Below, in pieces: positions 13,707-23,232 of a stretch of DNA of 44,002 nucleotides. The notes beneath the pieces are model-generated. The model was not told the DNA's origin, did no database searches, and saw nothing but the letters and a program-made list of their open reading frames with translations. The DNA is from a bacterium (GTDB lineage Bacteria > Moduliflexota > Moduliflexia > Moduliflexales > JAUQPW01), in NCBI GenBank assembly GCA_030550175.1, contig JAUQPW010000043.1, forward strand, positions 1 through 44,002. Reading direction: 5' to 3'. How positions within the stretch are numbered: the first letter of the stretch is position 1; each line of letters opens with the position of its first letter. The translations under genes were made by a program, and so were the position numbers.

Positions 13707-15547
13707 ACCGGCTGCATCGCGCGCGAGGCATTCTCAAATGCTACGACTTCTCCGCCACGCCCTTCACGCCCTCGGGCAAGCAGAGCAGCGAGGAGGCGCT
13801 CTTCGGCTGGATCGTCAGCGACTTCGGCCTGAACGACGCCATCGAGTCGGGCTTGGTGAAGACCCCGCGCGTTGTGGTGCGCGACGATGCCGTTCCCGAT
13901 GCCAGGACTTACAAGTCTCGCCTTTACCACATCTACAACGACCCGGATGTCAAGGATGACCTCAACCGCCGTGCGAAGCCGGAGGAGCCGCTGCCCGATC
14001 TTGTGCTCAACGCTTACTACCTGCTCGGGTACGACTGGCGCGAGGCGTGGAAGGCGTGGCGCGCGGCCGGGATGTCCACGCCGCCGGTAATGATCACCGT
14101 CTGCAACCGCACCGAGACTGCAGCTCGCGTGAAGCACGCCTTCGATTCGCGCCGCATCCACATCGACGAGCTGTGCGACCCCGAGCGCATCCTGCATATT
14201 GACTCGAAGGTGCTCGCCGAAGCGGAGGCTCAGGAGGAGACCCTCACTCCAACTCTCTCCCTGGGGGAGAGGGAGCCGGAGGAAGACAGCGCCGAAGAAA
14301 GCCAGATGCCAGCGGAGCGTAAGCGGACCAAGGCCGAACAGGCGGAACTGCTGCGACAGACGGTAGACACGGTGGGCAAGGTGGGGCAGCCCGGTGAGAA
14401 GATCCAGAAGGTCATCTCCGTCGGCATGCTCTCCGAGGGATGGGACGCCAAGACCGTTACCCACATCATGGGCCTGCGTGCCTTCACCAGCCAGTTGCTC
14501 TGCGAGCAGGTGGTGGGACGGGGCTTAAGGCGCACCTCCTATGAGGTGAATCCCGAAACGGGGCTATTCGAGCCGGAGTACGTCAACATCTTCGGCGTGC
14601 CCTTCACCTTCCTGCCCCACGAAGGCACCGAAGGAGGCCCGCCACTGCCCCCAATGCCCAAGACCGCCGTTGAACCCGATCCGGCCAAAGCGGCGTTCGA
14701 AATCCGCTGGCCGAACGTGGTGCGCATCGAGCGCGTGTTTCAACCCGTGCTGACGTTGGATTGGTCAAAGGTCCGACCGCTGGAGCTGGACGCGGCGCAG
14801 ACGGCCCAGGTGGCGGAGTTGGCGCCGATCCTCGAAGGCAAGCCCGATGTGACCCAGATCGATCGGATCGATCTAGAGCGACTCGCCCGGGAGTTCCGCA
14901 CCCAGCGCATCATCTTCGAGACTGCGCGAGACGTGTTCGACCAGATGAAACATACCTGGCAAGGTAGCCGCGAGGTCTTGCTGGCTCAGTTGGTAAGAAT
15001 CGTCGAACAGTTTATCCGTTCCGATCACATCGTCATCCAGCCGGGGGTGTTCAACCAGGACGAACTGCGCCGGCGCCTGATCATCACGCTTAACATGTCC
15101 CGGGTGGTCCAACACGTGTGGGAAGTGGTGCGACAGGAGAACACCGAGCGGCTGGAGCCGGTCTTCGACCGCGACCGGCCCATCCGCTCCACGGGGGACA
15201 TGCGCACCTGGTACACGGGCAAGCCCTGCGAGCGCACGCGCAAGTCGCACATCAACGTCTGCGTGTACGACAGCACCTGGGAGGCATCCGACGCCTTCAT
15301 GCTTGATGGTAGCGACGCGGTGGCGGCCTGGGTCAAGAACGACCATCTCGGGTTTGAAGTGCTCTACGTCTACCGCGGGGTCGTGCGGAAGTATCGCCCT
15401 GATTTCTTAGTACGGCTGAGGAACGGAGATTGCCTCGTGTTGGAAACCAAGGGCCAGGATACGGAGCAGGACAGGGTGAAGCGCCGCTATCTAGACGAAT
15501 GGACGCAGGCGGTGAACGCCCACGGTGGCTTTGGCCGTTGGCGATGA
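13373..15547 (+). pseudogene. res: type III-like restriction endonuclease (res), main frame
   Basis: Continuation of the Res subunit in frame. Superfamily 2 helicase motif II is DEAHH (13595-13609), followed by CYDFSATPF (motif III) and the helicase C-terminal lobe with VISVGMLSEGWDAKTVTHIMGLRAF and LCEQVVGRGLRR (motifs V and VI). The C-terminal nuclease shows YRPDFLVRL ... CLVLETKGQ, a PD-(D/E)XK site. Res would translocate along DNA and cut it with Mod. The frame is open back to 13205, but residues before 13373 are a shadow of the upstream frame. A CCCTCACTCC repeat (14241-14275) adds about eleven residues, LTPTLSLGERE. The TGA at 15545-15547 interrupts GFGRWR; the same frame continues with plausible Res tail sequence to TAA 15617-15619. 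Confidence 0.85.
14241..14275. repeat. CCCTCACC-family palindromic repeat in res
   Basis: CCCTCACTCC followed by a CTCTCTCCC/GGGGGAGAGGG-type hairpin, somewhat diverged from the mod copies. It is read in frame between the helicase lobes (LAEAEAQEE and EDSAEESQMP), a linker where extra residues may be tolerated. Confidence 0.75.
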
Positions 15548-15619
15548 GCAGTGGCGCAACACCCTGGCGAGATTCGAGACGTGCTCATGCAACACGAGGA
15601 AGCGAGGACGGGAGGCTAA
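15548..15619 (+). pseudogene. detached C-terminal tail of res after a premature TGA
   Basis: Directly after TGA 15545-15547 the same frame reads AVAQHPGEIRDVLMQHEEARTGG, then TAA. This resembles the end expected for Res proteins of this group, where GFGRW is followed by a short domain with DPxxI-x-D/A-L-like spacing. A Trp codon TGG changed to TGA would explain it. Confidence 0.55.
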
Positions 15620-15645
15620 CGTCCGCTGCATGCTGGGCGTTAGAC
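15614..15645. repeat. attC-like imperfect inverted repeat after res
   Basis: GGCTAACGTCC (15614-15624) and GGGCGTTAGAC (15635-15645) are reverse complements at 9 of 11 positions. The outer heptamers resemble the integron R-box pair, RYYYAAC and GTTRRRY. The site is only 32 bp, too short for a working attC, so at best it is a collapsed remnant. Confidence 0.35.
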
Positions 15646-15687
15646 CACTTGGCAGGTTTGACAACTAACCATACAGAGATAAGAACG

Positions 15688-16266
15688 ATGACTAGACACA
15701 AGACTGGGGCACGTGAAGAGTGGCTTGCGGCTCGGCTTGAGCTGCTCGAGGCGGAGAGGGGGCTCATGCGGCACAGCGACGAACTGGCGTGGCGACGGCA
15801 GGAGCTGCCATGGGTTCGGATCGATAAGGCGTATCGATTTGAGACCGACGAGGGGAACGCCTCGCCGGTAGCCCTCTTCCGAGGGCACTCGTAACTCCTC
15901 GTCTACCACTTCATGTTCGGGCTCGACTAGATGGCTGGCTGTCCATCCTGCTCGGCAATTGCAGACGGCTTCAACGGTTTCGTCGTCCACTTGGCCAACC
16001 ATGACGTCATGCTTTGGGCGGTGTCGCGGGCGCCCCTCGCGAAGCTGCAGGCGTACAAGCGGCGGATGGGGTGGACGTTTCCCTGCGTGTCCTCGTTCGG
16101 CAGCGACTTCAACTTCGACTTTAACATCTGGTTCACCGAGGAGCAACAGCGCGAGGGAGATATCAAATACAACTACCGGCACGAGGCGGCGGTACGTGGG
16201 CCTCTCGCAGGGAAGACCGTTCGAACCTACCACCGATCCGTTCCTGAACACTCGCGTAACTCCTAA
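15688..16266 (+). pseudogene. DUF899 family protein, broken by two in-frame stops and truncated
   Basis: A thioredoxin-like DUF899 gene. From ATG 15688 it reads TGAREEWLAARLELLEAE ... LPWVRIDKAYRFETDEG ... FRGHS, then TAA (15892-15894), LLVYHFMFGLD, TAG (15928-15930), and MAGCPSCSAIADGFNGFVVHLANHD ... AVSRAPLAKLQAYKRRMGWTFP ... DFNFDFN, all in one frame. In the family the stops stand where Gln and Trp codons are expected (RSQLLVYHFMFG, DWEAGCPSC), so both look like point mutations. After YNYRHEA the normal C-terminus is replaced by unrelated residues and stop at 16264-16266. Composition is GC-rich like the restriction genes, unlike the following backbone. It is not expected to make a functional protein. 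Confidence 0.85.
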
Positions 16267-16582
16267 ATTACCAGGAAAGTCCCACGGGGAGAACCCACTT
16301 CTCGCAATACGGTCCCAACCCCGACTCTTTTAGCCCCATAAGAGCGATCTATTTATAAAGACAATACCGGAGTTTCACAGGCTACGAAACTCCCAGGATA
16401 TCGGATCAAAGGTTGTTACCCACAAGGGGCATCCCTACACAGTAGGGGCAGGTCTTGTACCTGTTCCTCTTCGACTCTCTTCTCTCATCTTCGGTAGGAA
16501 TCGAAGGCTACGACCCGACGATTGCCCCGCCGGAGCTTTCACTCTTTATGCCAGTGTATATGTGTCATTACTTCCTTAAAAA
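16267..16582. other. intergenic region at the right edge of the GC-rich island
   Basis: About 316 bases without a supported gene. Composition falls back to the backbone level. A small imperfect inverted repeat, GGGGCAGGT ... ACCTGTTCC, lies near 16444-16468 and may end the minus-strand gene that follows. No tRNA, integrase or clear direct repeat marking an insertion boundary was seen. Confidence 0.55.
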
Positions 16583-17554
16583 TCAGGTATCCAGGGTAGT
16601 CTCACAGAACAACTCTTCCACCGAAAGTTTCTTCTTGATCAGGTGCTGTTCCAGCATATATTCTATGAAGGTCTCCAACACTTTCCGATTGGCTTTGATT
16701 CCATAGGGCCAGAAATCTTTTCCCAAAATTTGACGAACATCGTTCATATGTATATCTAACCAGGGAACCATATATTTCAGTCCTTCCAGCGTCTGATCCA
16801 GATCTTCATAGCAGATATCCCGAGCTTTGCAGAAAGCCCGATACAAACTGAAAGCAATCCAGGGGTTTTCTCGATAAAGAGATTCCTTAATAACCACACA
16901 GTGCATAATGGGGAAGATACCTGTGCGCTTGTAGTACTCGATTTCAAGTTGTCTGGGATTGGCAAAGAGTTGTTTGATATGAGGAGGGCCATTTTTGAAT
17001 TTCGGTGGAACCCGAGGCATGAATAACGCATCTAATTCTCCTTCAATGAGCAAATCTGCCAGCATCTTTCCGGTTCCCTGGGGAATCAGTTGCCACTTTA
17101 TATTGGGTGGAAGATCGAGTCCAACTTCGGCCCGTCCCAAATACCAGCTTATGGTTTCTGGCATAACCCCATAATCGTGCTGAAGAATCCCCTTAGTCCA
17201 GACCGCTGTGGTCATTTGATATTGAGGAGCTCCTACCTTTTTGCCCCGCAGATCTGCAGGTTCATGGATATTGGATTTGGTATTGACGAAAATACCGGAA
17301 TGGGGGAAGAATCGGGCCAGAAATACTGGAATAGCAATGTAAGGAGCCTGTCCTAAAGATCTTAAAAGTACATAGGTTCCCATGGTCATCTCTGAAGCAT
17401 CATATTCCTGACCTCGAACCATTCTCCAGACCGAATCGTCAGGCGCATAAGGCAAGAGATTTAAGGCAATTCCTTCAGGTTCTACTTGCTTGAGCATCAA
17501 GGGTTTAACCCGGTCGTAATCCCAACATGCAAGCGTAAGAGGTAGTTTAGACAT
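16583..17554 (-). CDS. substrate-binding-like protein of the 4,5-dihydroxyphthalate decarboxylase-like family
   Basis: A protein of the periplasmic-binding-protein-II fold. The opening MSKLPLTLACWDYDRVKPLM and the later motifs EMTMGTYVLLRSLG, PVFLARFFPHSGIFVNT and DLRGKKVGAPQYQMTTAVW match the group annotated as 4,5-dihydroxyphthalate decarboxylase or NMT1-like ABC binding proteins. I chose the ATG at 17554, giving 323 residues, because family members begin there and AGGGAAG precedes it. A further 23 in-frame residues, hydrophobic at first, extend to 17623 and could be a signal peptide. No transporter permease is adjacent, so a true enzyme versus a binding protein cannot be decided. The name should not be read as proof of phthalate catabolism. 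Confidence 0.7.
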   Translation of the reverse strand: MSKLPLTLACWDYDRVKPLMLKQVEPEGIALNLLPYAPDDSVWRMVRGQEYDASEMTMGTYVLLRSLGQAPYIAIPVFLARFFPHSGIFVNTKSNIHEPADLRGKKVGAPQYQMTTAVWTKGILQHDYGVMPETISWYLGRAEVGLDLPPNIKWQLIPQGTGKMLADLLIEGELDALFMPRVPPKFKNGPPHIKQLFANPRQLEIEYYKRTGIFPIMHCVVIKESLYRENPWIAFSLYRAFCKARDICYEDLDQTLEGLKYMVPWLDIHMNDVRQILGKDFWPYGIKANRKVLETFIEYMLEQHLIKKKLSVEELFCETTLDT

Positions 17555-17722
17555 AGGCTTACTTCCCTTAGAAGGGCCTCCTGTTACTACGAGAAGCGAA
17601 ATTACGAGGAGTTTGTAAGTCAAAGAGATTATCCTCTATAGGATTCATCTTTATAACCTTTGACCTCGCTCCCGTTCCTCGTACTAACAGTTTTACGTTG
17701 TACATTTTCAATGGACGGTATT

Positions 17723-18415
17723 TTAACTCCGAGATTTCTGTGAAGTCTCCAGTAAAACCTTGATCAGATTGCGTGCGGCTTCACTTTCCCAATTACGAGA
17801 ACCTCGGGCTCCTCCGATAATCATCCCGTTGGGATCCACTACATAAGTGGTGGGAATAGAATTCACCGCATAGGTGGAAGTGGTTACCTGTTTTGGGTCC
17901 AATAGAATCGGGAAACTCAAATGAAAGGCATCTGCAAAATGAGCTACCACTCCCATTTCCTCTTGATCAATGGAAATAGCCAAGATGACAAAATTTTGAT
18001 CTTTAAACTCCTGATAAAGTTTCTCCATAGAGGGCATTTCTTCCCGACAAGGACCGCACCAGGTTGCCCAAAAGTTTAAAAGAATCCATTTCCCACGAAA
18101 ATCACTTAATCGAACCTCATCCCCAGAGAGGCTCGGTAAGGCAAAATCCTCGGATTGCAGATTTCGTTCAAATTTTTGTATGGCCATCTGGCGCATGTAG
18201 GAGGAAATCTTCCTGGCCAATTGAGAATCCTCTTTTTCCGGGGATGGAGAGCCCTGGGGATGGGAAGTATTTTCCGGCGCCGTTGGAAGTTCTAAGTCTT
18301 TTTCAATGGTTTCATTTCCGGTTACCAGAAAAAAGGGGAGCCCAATAAAAAGACCAATACCCAAAGCAATTCCCAGGAATATTAGGAGACTCAGCAGCCA
18401 TATCTTTTTTTTCAT
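17723..18415 (-). CDS. membrane-anchored TlpA/ResA-like thioredoxin
   Basis: A periplasm-facing thiol-disulphide oxidoreductase. An N-terminal membrane anchor (MKKKIWLLSLLIFLGIALGIGLF) is followed by a Ser/Pro/Glu-rich linker and a TlpA-type domain: FALPSLSGDEVRLSDFRGKWILLNFWATWCGPCREEM, with redox pair CGPC, and later FPILLDPKQVTTSTYAVNSIPTTYVVD with the cis-Pro loop. Such proteins reduce apocytochrome or other exported thiols. I start at ATG 18415 because a purine-rich stretch precedes it and the anchor begins there; twelve more residues are in frame to 18451. It lies on the same strand as the large gene upstream but is separated by about 200 bases. A second TlpA-like gene is at 29085-29681. 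Confidence 0.9.
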   Translation of the reverse strand: MKKKIWLLSLLIFLGIALGIGLFIGLPFFLVTGNETIEKDLELPTAPENTSHPQGSPSPEKEDSQLARKISSYMRQMAIQKFERNLQSEDFALPSLSGDEVRLSDFRGKWILLNFWATWCGPCREEMPSMEKLYQEFKDQNFVILAISIDQEEMGVVAHFADAFHLSFPILLDPKQVTTSTYAVNSIPTTYVVDPNGMIIGGARGSRNWESEAARNLIKVLLETSQKSRS

Positions 18416-18613
18416 AAAAGGTCTTCTCTCGGATAGCAAGGTGTCCTTCATAGCTACTTTGCGGAATTTCTATTTTAGAATGTAAAATCAATTCTGATTT
18501 GACATAAGACCCTCACCGGTCGTTCAGGTATCGACTTTCTGGGTCTGCCCGGCAAATGTTTTATCCCTGCTTTAGAAATATAAAACAGCCTGGAGAAAAA
18601 GTTGTCAATGGCT

Positions 18614-21600
18614 TTATTTGAAAAAAAGCTCAACTCGTGAGAGGATTCCATCCTCCATAAAATGAAGCTGGGTCAAAAGTTTCTCAAGCTTTGTAAAAAG
18701 AGGCAGGAGAAAAAACTTCTCGGTTATTTCCTCAGGCTCTACATAGTTTTCCAAGGAATTATGGATAGAACAATAGACCTGGTTGTTTTCAATGAAGTAT
18801 CGGCCTCCTTCTGGACAAAACAGCGGGCGCTTTACGTTTCCAAATTTGAGTAAGTCTTGAATCACTTCGGAATCGTCCAGACCTGATTTCGGACCTCCAG
18901 ATAATTCCAACAGATTTTGTAAGGTAACCAGATTTTCCTTGCAGGACCCCTTCATCTGGTTCCTAACCAGTTGAAGCAAATATCCCTGCAACTGCGGAAT
19001 TTTATCAAAATTAATTTCTGTCTGAAGATCAACCTCTGGCATCGATACCTCCAGAAGATGACCCTTCTGCCGGGAGATCTGGGGAAAATCTATAATTCGT
19101 TTGATGGCTTCGGAAGAGGTCGATAATACGAATAATTTTCGGACTATCGTGCCGTAGATATTCAAATAGCCTACGATATTAACTTTTTTGATTTCAATCC
19201 CTTTATAACTCTCGGTGGATGCCAGGGGAAAGAGCACTTGCAAATATTCCCAGGCCTTTCCTTCCTGTTCTAAATTTTGGATAAGAAACAGAGGAACTTC
19301 TATCTGAGCCCGGGCAAGTTCTTTAAGATCTTTAGGAATCTTTCCGGGGAACTTAAAGTCAAAAACCCCCACCACCAGTTCATTACCAAAAATACTATCA
19401 TCCAGATAGGTCTTCAGGATACGATGAAAATAAGCGTAATTTGACGGCCATAAGCCAGTGTTTAAGATATTTTTCAACATGGAACTTCGAATAGCCGTAG
19501 TTATACCGTAATCCGGAGTAATGTTGTTAAAAACAAAAAATTTCGATGGCCCTTCTATTGGATCTTTCAAAGAGGTCGGTATGCTTCGATCCATATAGCG
19601 AAGGAGATGGGTATAGAGAGGATCGTTGACCAGGGGAAGTACTACCGTACTCAGTTGAAGCGCGTGGTCTTCCAGACCGATTCCAACTCCAATGGGGTCT
19701 ATAAATCGACTGAAGTAACTCTCATATTGGGCCTTAAACCGCTCATATTCTGTACGCTCGGTTTGGGTGATTTTATGGACGGAGAGGGATTCTAAATGAG
19801 TTAAAGAGTTCGGGCGACCGTGAATGGAACAGGCGAAGCCGTATCCGGTATCATCCGGTTGATATTCGCCTCGATCCGGACAAAGGGGAAGATAGGGTAA
19901 ATACCCTCCTGTTGTAAGCTTTGAGATGGTCACAGGTTCCGAACGGCGGTTTTCAACGGAAAAAAGAAGGGAGGCCGTTTGAAGATCTTCCAGAATAAGA
20001 TGGCAGGTATGCCGTCGAAGGTCTTTGATTTTAAAAGCCGGACTCGTCAGCTTTCGGATAAATCCTTCACCCAGAAAGAAAAATCCATCTTTACCCGGTA
20101 AGTTTAAGTTGTAAAGGTAGAGAAAATCCAGACTCTCTGCCAGCTTTTTATCTTGTCCGTTTTGGATCCGGTCGACAACCTGGGCATCGTTGGAGATAAT
20201 CAAATACGAATTCATGGACCTGATAATGGTCTTCTTCCCAAGATCTCCTTGGGAAAGCGCTGAAGGAGACGTTCCGATAAGGAGATTCTCGGTAAAAGAC
20301 TTTTCCGGCAATGTCGGAATGGGTTCTTGTTTGTCTTCTAAGAGAAGTTTCTGAACAGCCTTTAAAGAATCTTCTCGACTAAATCGAACAATCAGGCTTA
20401 TATCGGTTCCTTCCTGTAGATAAGGATCACCGAAAAGAAGGGCTATTTCTTCCACATCGTTCCATTCCGGCGTGGTTACTATTTTTTCTGATATTCCCAG
20501 TTGGGATTCCAGAAGACCTCTTACCGGTTCAACAGACACAGAAGTCATCAGGTAATTGAGGGCCTGGACCACAAAGGTATCCCACAGGTTAATAAACTGG
20601 TAGAGTGACCTGAAGTTTTTAAAACCCACATAAATTTTATCTTCGGGTACTATTCGGGCGATGTGGGGTATAGGACGGGAAAGGCCCTTTTTTTCCAGGA
20701 GGGTTTGATAATTGTAGGACCTTATCAGGACAGGTTGAAGGGTCGTAACTTCTATATCTTGAGGTTCCCGCCGATAAATACGTTGTCGTAAGGCATCCAG
20801 TTGGAGTGTTCCTTCAATGGCCCTGGCTGCTGTTACCACGGCCAGATTGTCTTTCAGGAAGACTCGGTGGAATTGATTCCTCACCTCAGAAATGGGAAGA
20901 TCGGGAACAGGAAGTTGGTTTTCGATAGCATATCTTCGAATCCGGGCTTTGAGTAATTCATCCTCGGGATTGATGAGTGACATTTTTACCAACCTGTCGA
21001 GTTTAGATTTGGTGTCTGCCGGACTGGCTCCCCATGCCGGAGAGTAACACAAAAAGCAAAAGACAAAGGGCAAAAGATGCATCCGGGTACTCCATTTTTT
21101 CAGGTAAATGCCCAAACCGATCAGAATCATTCCCAATGTTAACAGGATCAGCTTTATCAAAACCTGGCCCGGCTGTACCGTGGCTAAAATATAAATCACC
21201 TGAATGAGTAAAAATAGAATACCTAGAAAGGCAAAAATCATGTCCTGTCGGATCCAGCCATAGACTAAATAAATAAGTGCCAGGGTAATGGTAGCAAAAA
21301 TAAAAAAGGTATAAGAAGTCCAGTCTACGAAGGAACTCAAACATACAGGAACGATCGTAGCTAAGGCTCCGAATAATCTGGCCCGAGGAAACTCCCCGAA
21401 GCCCTTTGAATGGGTTAGAGCGAGAATTATAATCCCAAACAGGGAGAGGGTACAGAGATAGTAATCGAAGTTTCGGTCCAGGGAGAAATTGAAATAGCGT
21501 CCGGCCAGTACATAAGAAATCAGGAGAGAGACAATCGTCAGGGTATAAAGGGGAGGAGTAAAAATTTGGGATATTTCCCCTGATTTTTGAGATAAACCCA

Positions 21601-23134
21601 GGAGAAGGAATAATGATAGAACGGCAAGGCCTAAGTAAAACAAAAAATAATACTCCAGATATAAGAGGGGATGCCGGAATCTAATTAAAGTCACTGTAAA
21701 AAAGCCTAAAAAAGCCAGAATACTATAAAATCCAAGAATCCTTGACAGAATTATTCTGCCCAATATTGCGGCACTTATGGCTGTAAATAACATGGAAAAT
21801 AGAATAACTATACTCATGAAGGAGAAATGGCCCAGGTAGTAAATGGATATTTGGAGTCCCTTCCACATTTCTCCCAGAAGATCAAAGGAAAAATTCATAT
21901 TCAAATACAGCCGACTGACTTCATACAAAGAGATTGACTTATAGACCAGATAGACATAAGAAGCAAAGTCCATGGGAAATGAAAAGATCATAAGCGTCAC
22001 GGCCAGAAAGAGGAGAGGTAAGGCCTTTAAATTCTTACGGTTTAAAGGAGTTTGGGAATCGGAAAACCCGGGGGTATGTAAATCCCTATGAGCTGAGAAT
22101 CCGGTGTTTAGGAAGGTCTTATAATTAAGCAGCCACAGAATCACGGCCATTATCAGAGAGAGAGTCGAGAAGAATATACCTATCCAATAGGAGGCTAAAT
22201 CAAACTGTGTAAGGTATTTAGTATAAATCATCCCTACGAAGGGAATACCCAGGAATAAATAGCGGAAATCCAGTTGAATCTGGGTCACTTTATAGAGGAC
22301 CAAAATCCCACAAATAAACAGGTAGACAGGTAAGTAGGTATTTTCCATGGATTTAAGAAACGGAAAGCTGATTGCAGAAAAGAGAAGACCTGTTAGGGAG
22401 GTCATGATCAAAGGGTATTTGAAAAAAGGTTTATTCTGATTTTGTAAATACTCTGCCAGGTAAGCATAGAACACGGCCATAAGGGTTGAAACAAGAATAA
22501 ACCACTCCAGTTCTTCATCAAGCCGGTAGAGGAAAAGGAGTAAAGAAACATAAAACCCCAGCGGAACCAGATAGGAAAAAATTACATGGGAGAGTCGAAC
22601 GGCGGTTAGAAAATATAAGATAGTACAGAGAAAACCCACCAGATAGTGATCCCGGCTTTCAATTTCGAGAATATATACCTGGTAGTACCAAAAGTTTACG
22701 GGAAAGAGAATGGCCCCAATCAAGAGGAGTACGTTAGCCAGTATTCGATGATGGGTCCGGGTAAAGAGCTTCCACCCGCTTCCGTAAGTTAATACGGTAA
22801 ACAAAACGAGGCCTCCGAATTGAACATACCGAATGGTTAGAAGCCGGGCAATAAAATCCTTGAGGAGAAGAATGAAAGCCAAGGCAAAGACGATGCTCCC
22901 AAAGTAGGCCACGTATTTCAATCCTTCTCCGGAGAAAACGTGGGAATAAAATCGGGTTTGCCATTCTTTTTCAGTTGGGCCCCCGGATTCAGGAGGCACG
23001 TGGATCGAAGGCTTTTTACCTATCTTGAAAATTTTCCGAAGGAGGGCTGCATACAATAACCATAAAGGGTGTCCGATGATAGCAATAAGGATAGTACCCA
23101 GCAGAATCCAGAGACCGATGAAAAGGTAATCCAA
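18614..23134 (-). CDS. very large membrane/exported fusion protein of unknown function
   Basis: A 1506-residue protein I do not recognise. The first half, about residues 1-680, has many hydrophobic helices (probably more than fifteen) with short loops. Near residue 685 comes MHLLPFVFCFLCYSPAWGAS, which looks exactly like a Sec signal peptide with an AWG-AS cleavage site, placed inside the protein. The remaining about 800 residues are soluble, with repeated alternation of strands and helices. They contain two related cysteine modules: CPDRGEYQ ... FACSIHG at about 1082 and CPEGGRYF ... VYCSIHN at about 1440. These CPxGGxY/CSxHG pairs resemble short motifs near the ends of some prepilin-like proteins. 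The layout suggests fusion of a multi-pass membrane protein with a secreted one. No catalytic motif is visible. It sits upstream of the TlpA gene on the same strand. Confidence 0.8.
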   Translation of the reverse strand: MDYLFIGLWILLGTILIAIIGHPLWLLYAALLRKIFKIGKKPSIHVPPESGGPTEKEWQTRFYSHVFSGEGLKYVAYFGSIVFALAFILLLKDFIARLLTIRYVQFGGLVLFTVLTYGSGWKLFTRTHHRILANVLLLIGAILFPVNFWYYQVYILEIESRDHYLVGFLCTILYFLTAVRLSHVIFSYLVPLGFYVSLLLFLYRLDEELEWFILVSTLMAVFYAYLAEYLQNQNKPFFKYPLIMTSLTGLLFSAISFPFLKSMENTYLPVYLFICGILVLYKVTQIQLDFRYLFLGIPFVGMIYTKYLTQFDLASYWIGIFFSTLSLIMAVILWLLNYKTFLNTGFSAHRDLHTPGFSDSQTPLNRKNLKALPLLFLAVTLMIFSFPMDFASYVYLVYKSISLYEVSRLYLNMNFSFDLLGEMWKGLQISIYYLGHFSFMSIVILFSMLFTAISAAILGRIILSRILGFYSILAFLGFFTVTLIRFRHPLLYLEYYFLFYLGLAVLSLFLLLGLSQKSGEISQIFTPPLYTLTIVSLLISYVLAGRYFNFSLDRNFDYYLCTLSLFGIIILALTHSKGFGEFPRARLFGALATIVPVCLSSFVDWTSYTFFIFATITLALIYLVYGWIRQDMIFAFLGILFLLIQVIYILATVQPGQVLIKLILLTLGMILIGLGIYLKKWSTRMHLLPFVFCFLCYSPAWGASPADTKSKLDRLVKMSLINPEDELLKARIRRYAIENQLPVPDLPISEVRNQFHRVFLKDNLAVVTAARAIEGTLQLDALRQRIYRREPQDIEVTTLQPVLIRSYNYQTLLEKKGLSRPIPHIARIVPEDKIYVGFKNFRSLYQFINLWDTFVVQALNYLMTSVSVEPVRGLLESQLGISEKIVTTPEWNDVEEIALLFGDPYLQEGTDISLIVRFSREDSLKAVQKLLLEDKQEPIPTLPEKSFTENLLIGTSPSALSQGDLGKKTIIRSMNSYLIISNDAQVVDRIQNGQDKKLAESLDFLYLYNLNLPGKDGFFFLGEGFIRKLTSPAFKIKDLRRHTCHLILEDLQTASLLFSVENRRSEPVTISKLTTGGYLPYLPLCPDRGEYQPDDTGYGFACSIHGRPNSLTHLESLSVHKITQTERTEYERFKAQYESYFSRFIDPIGVGIGLEDHALQLSTVVLPLVNDPLYTHLLRYMDRSIPTSLKDPIEGPSKFFVFNNITPDYGITTAIRSSMLKNILNTGLWPSNYAYFHRILKTYLDDSIFGNELVVGVFDFKFPGKIPKDLKELARAQIEVPLFLIQNLEQEGKAWEYLQVLFPLASTESYKGIEIKKVNIVGYLNIYGTIVRKLFVLSTSSEAIKRIIDFPQISRQKGHLLEVSMPEVDLQTEINFDKIPQLQGYLLQLVRNQMKGSCKENLVTLQNLLELSGGPKSGLDDSEVIQDLLKFGNVKRPLFCPEGGRYFIENNQVYCSIHNSLENYVEPEEITEKFFLLPLFTKLEKLLTQLHFMEDGILSRVELFFK

Positions 23135-23232
23135 TGTCGAGAGTAGGAGAGTTGAAGAGTGGAAAAATAGGAGAAAGGGGATCTATTCTCCCTTTCTCCT
23201 ACCTTCTCTTTCCCTCCCTTCCTTAATTCTAC

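Noticed and set aside
13703..14464. Long minus-strand open frame of 253 codons
   Set aside because: It lies opposite conserved res helicase motifs; long antisense frames are expected in GC-rich DNA.
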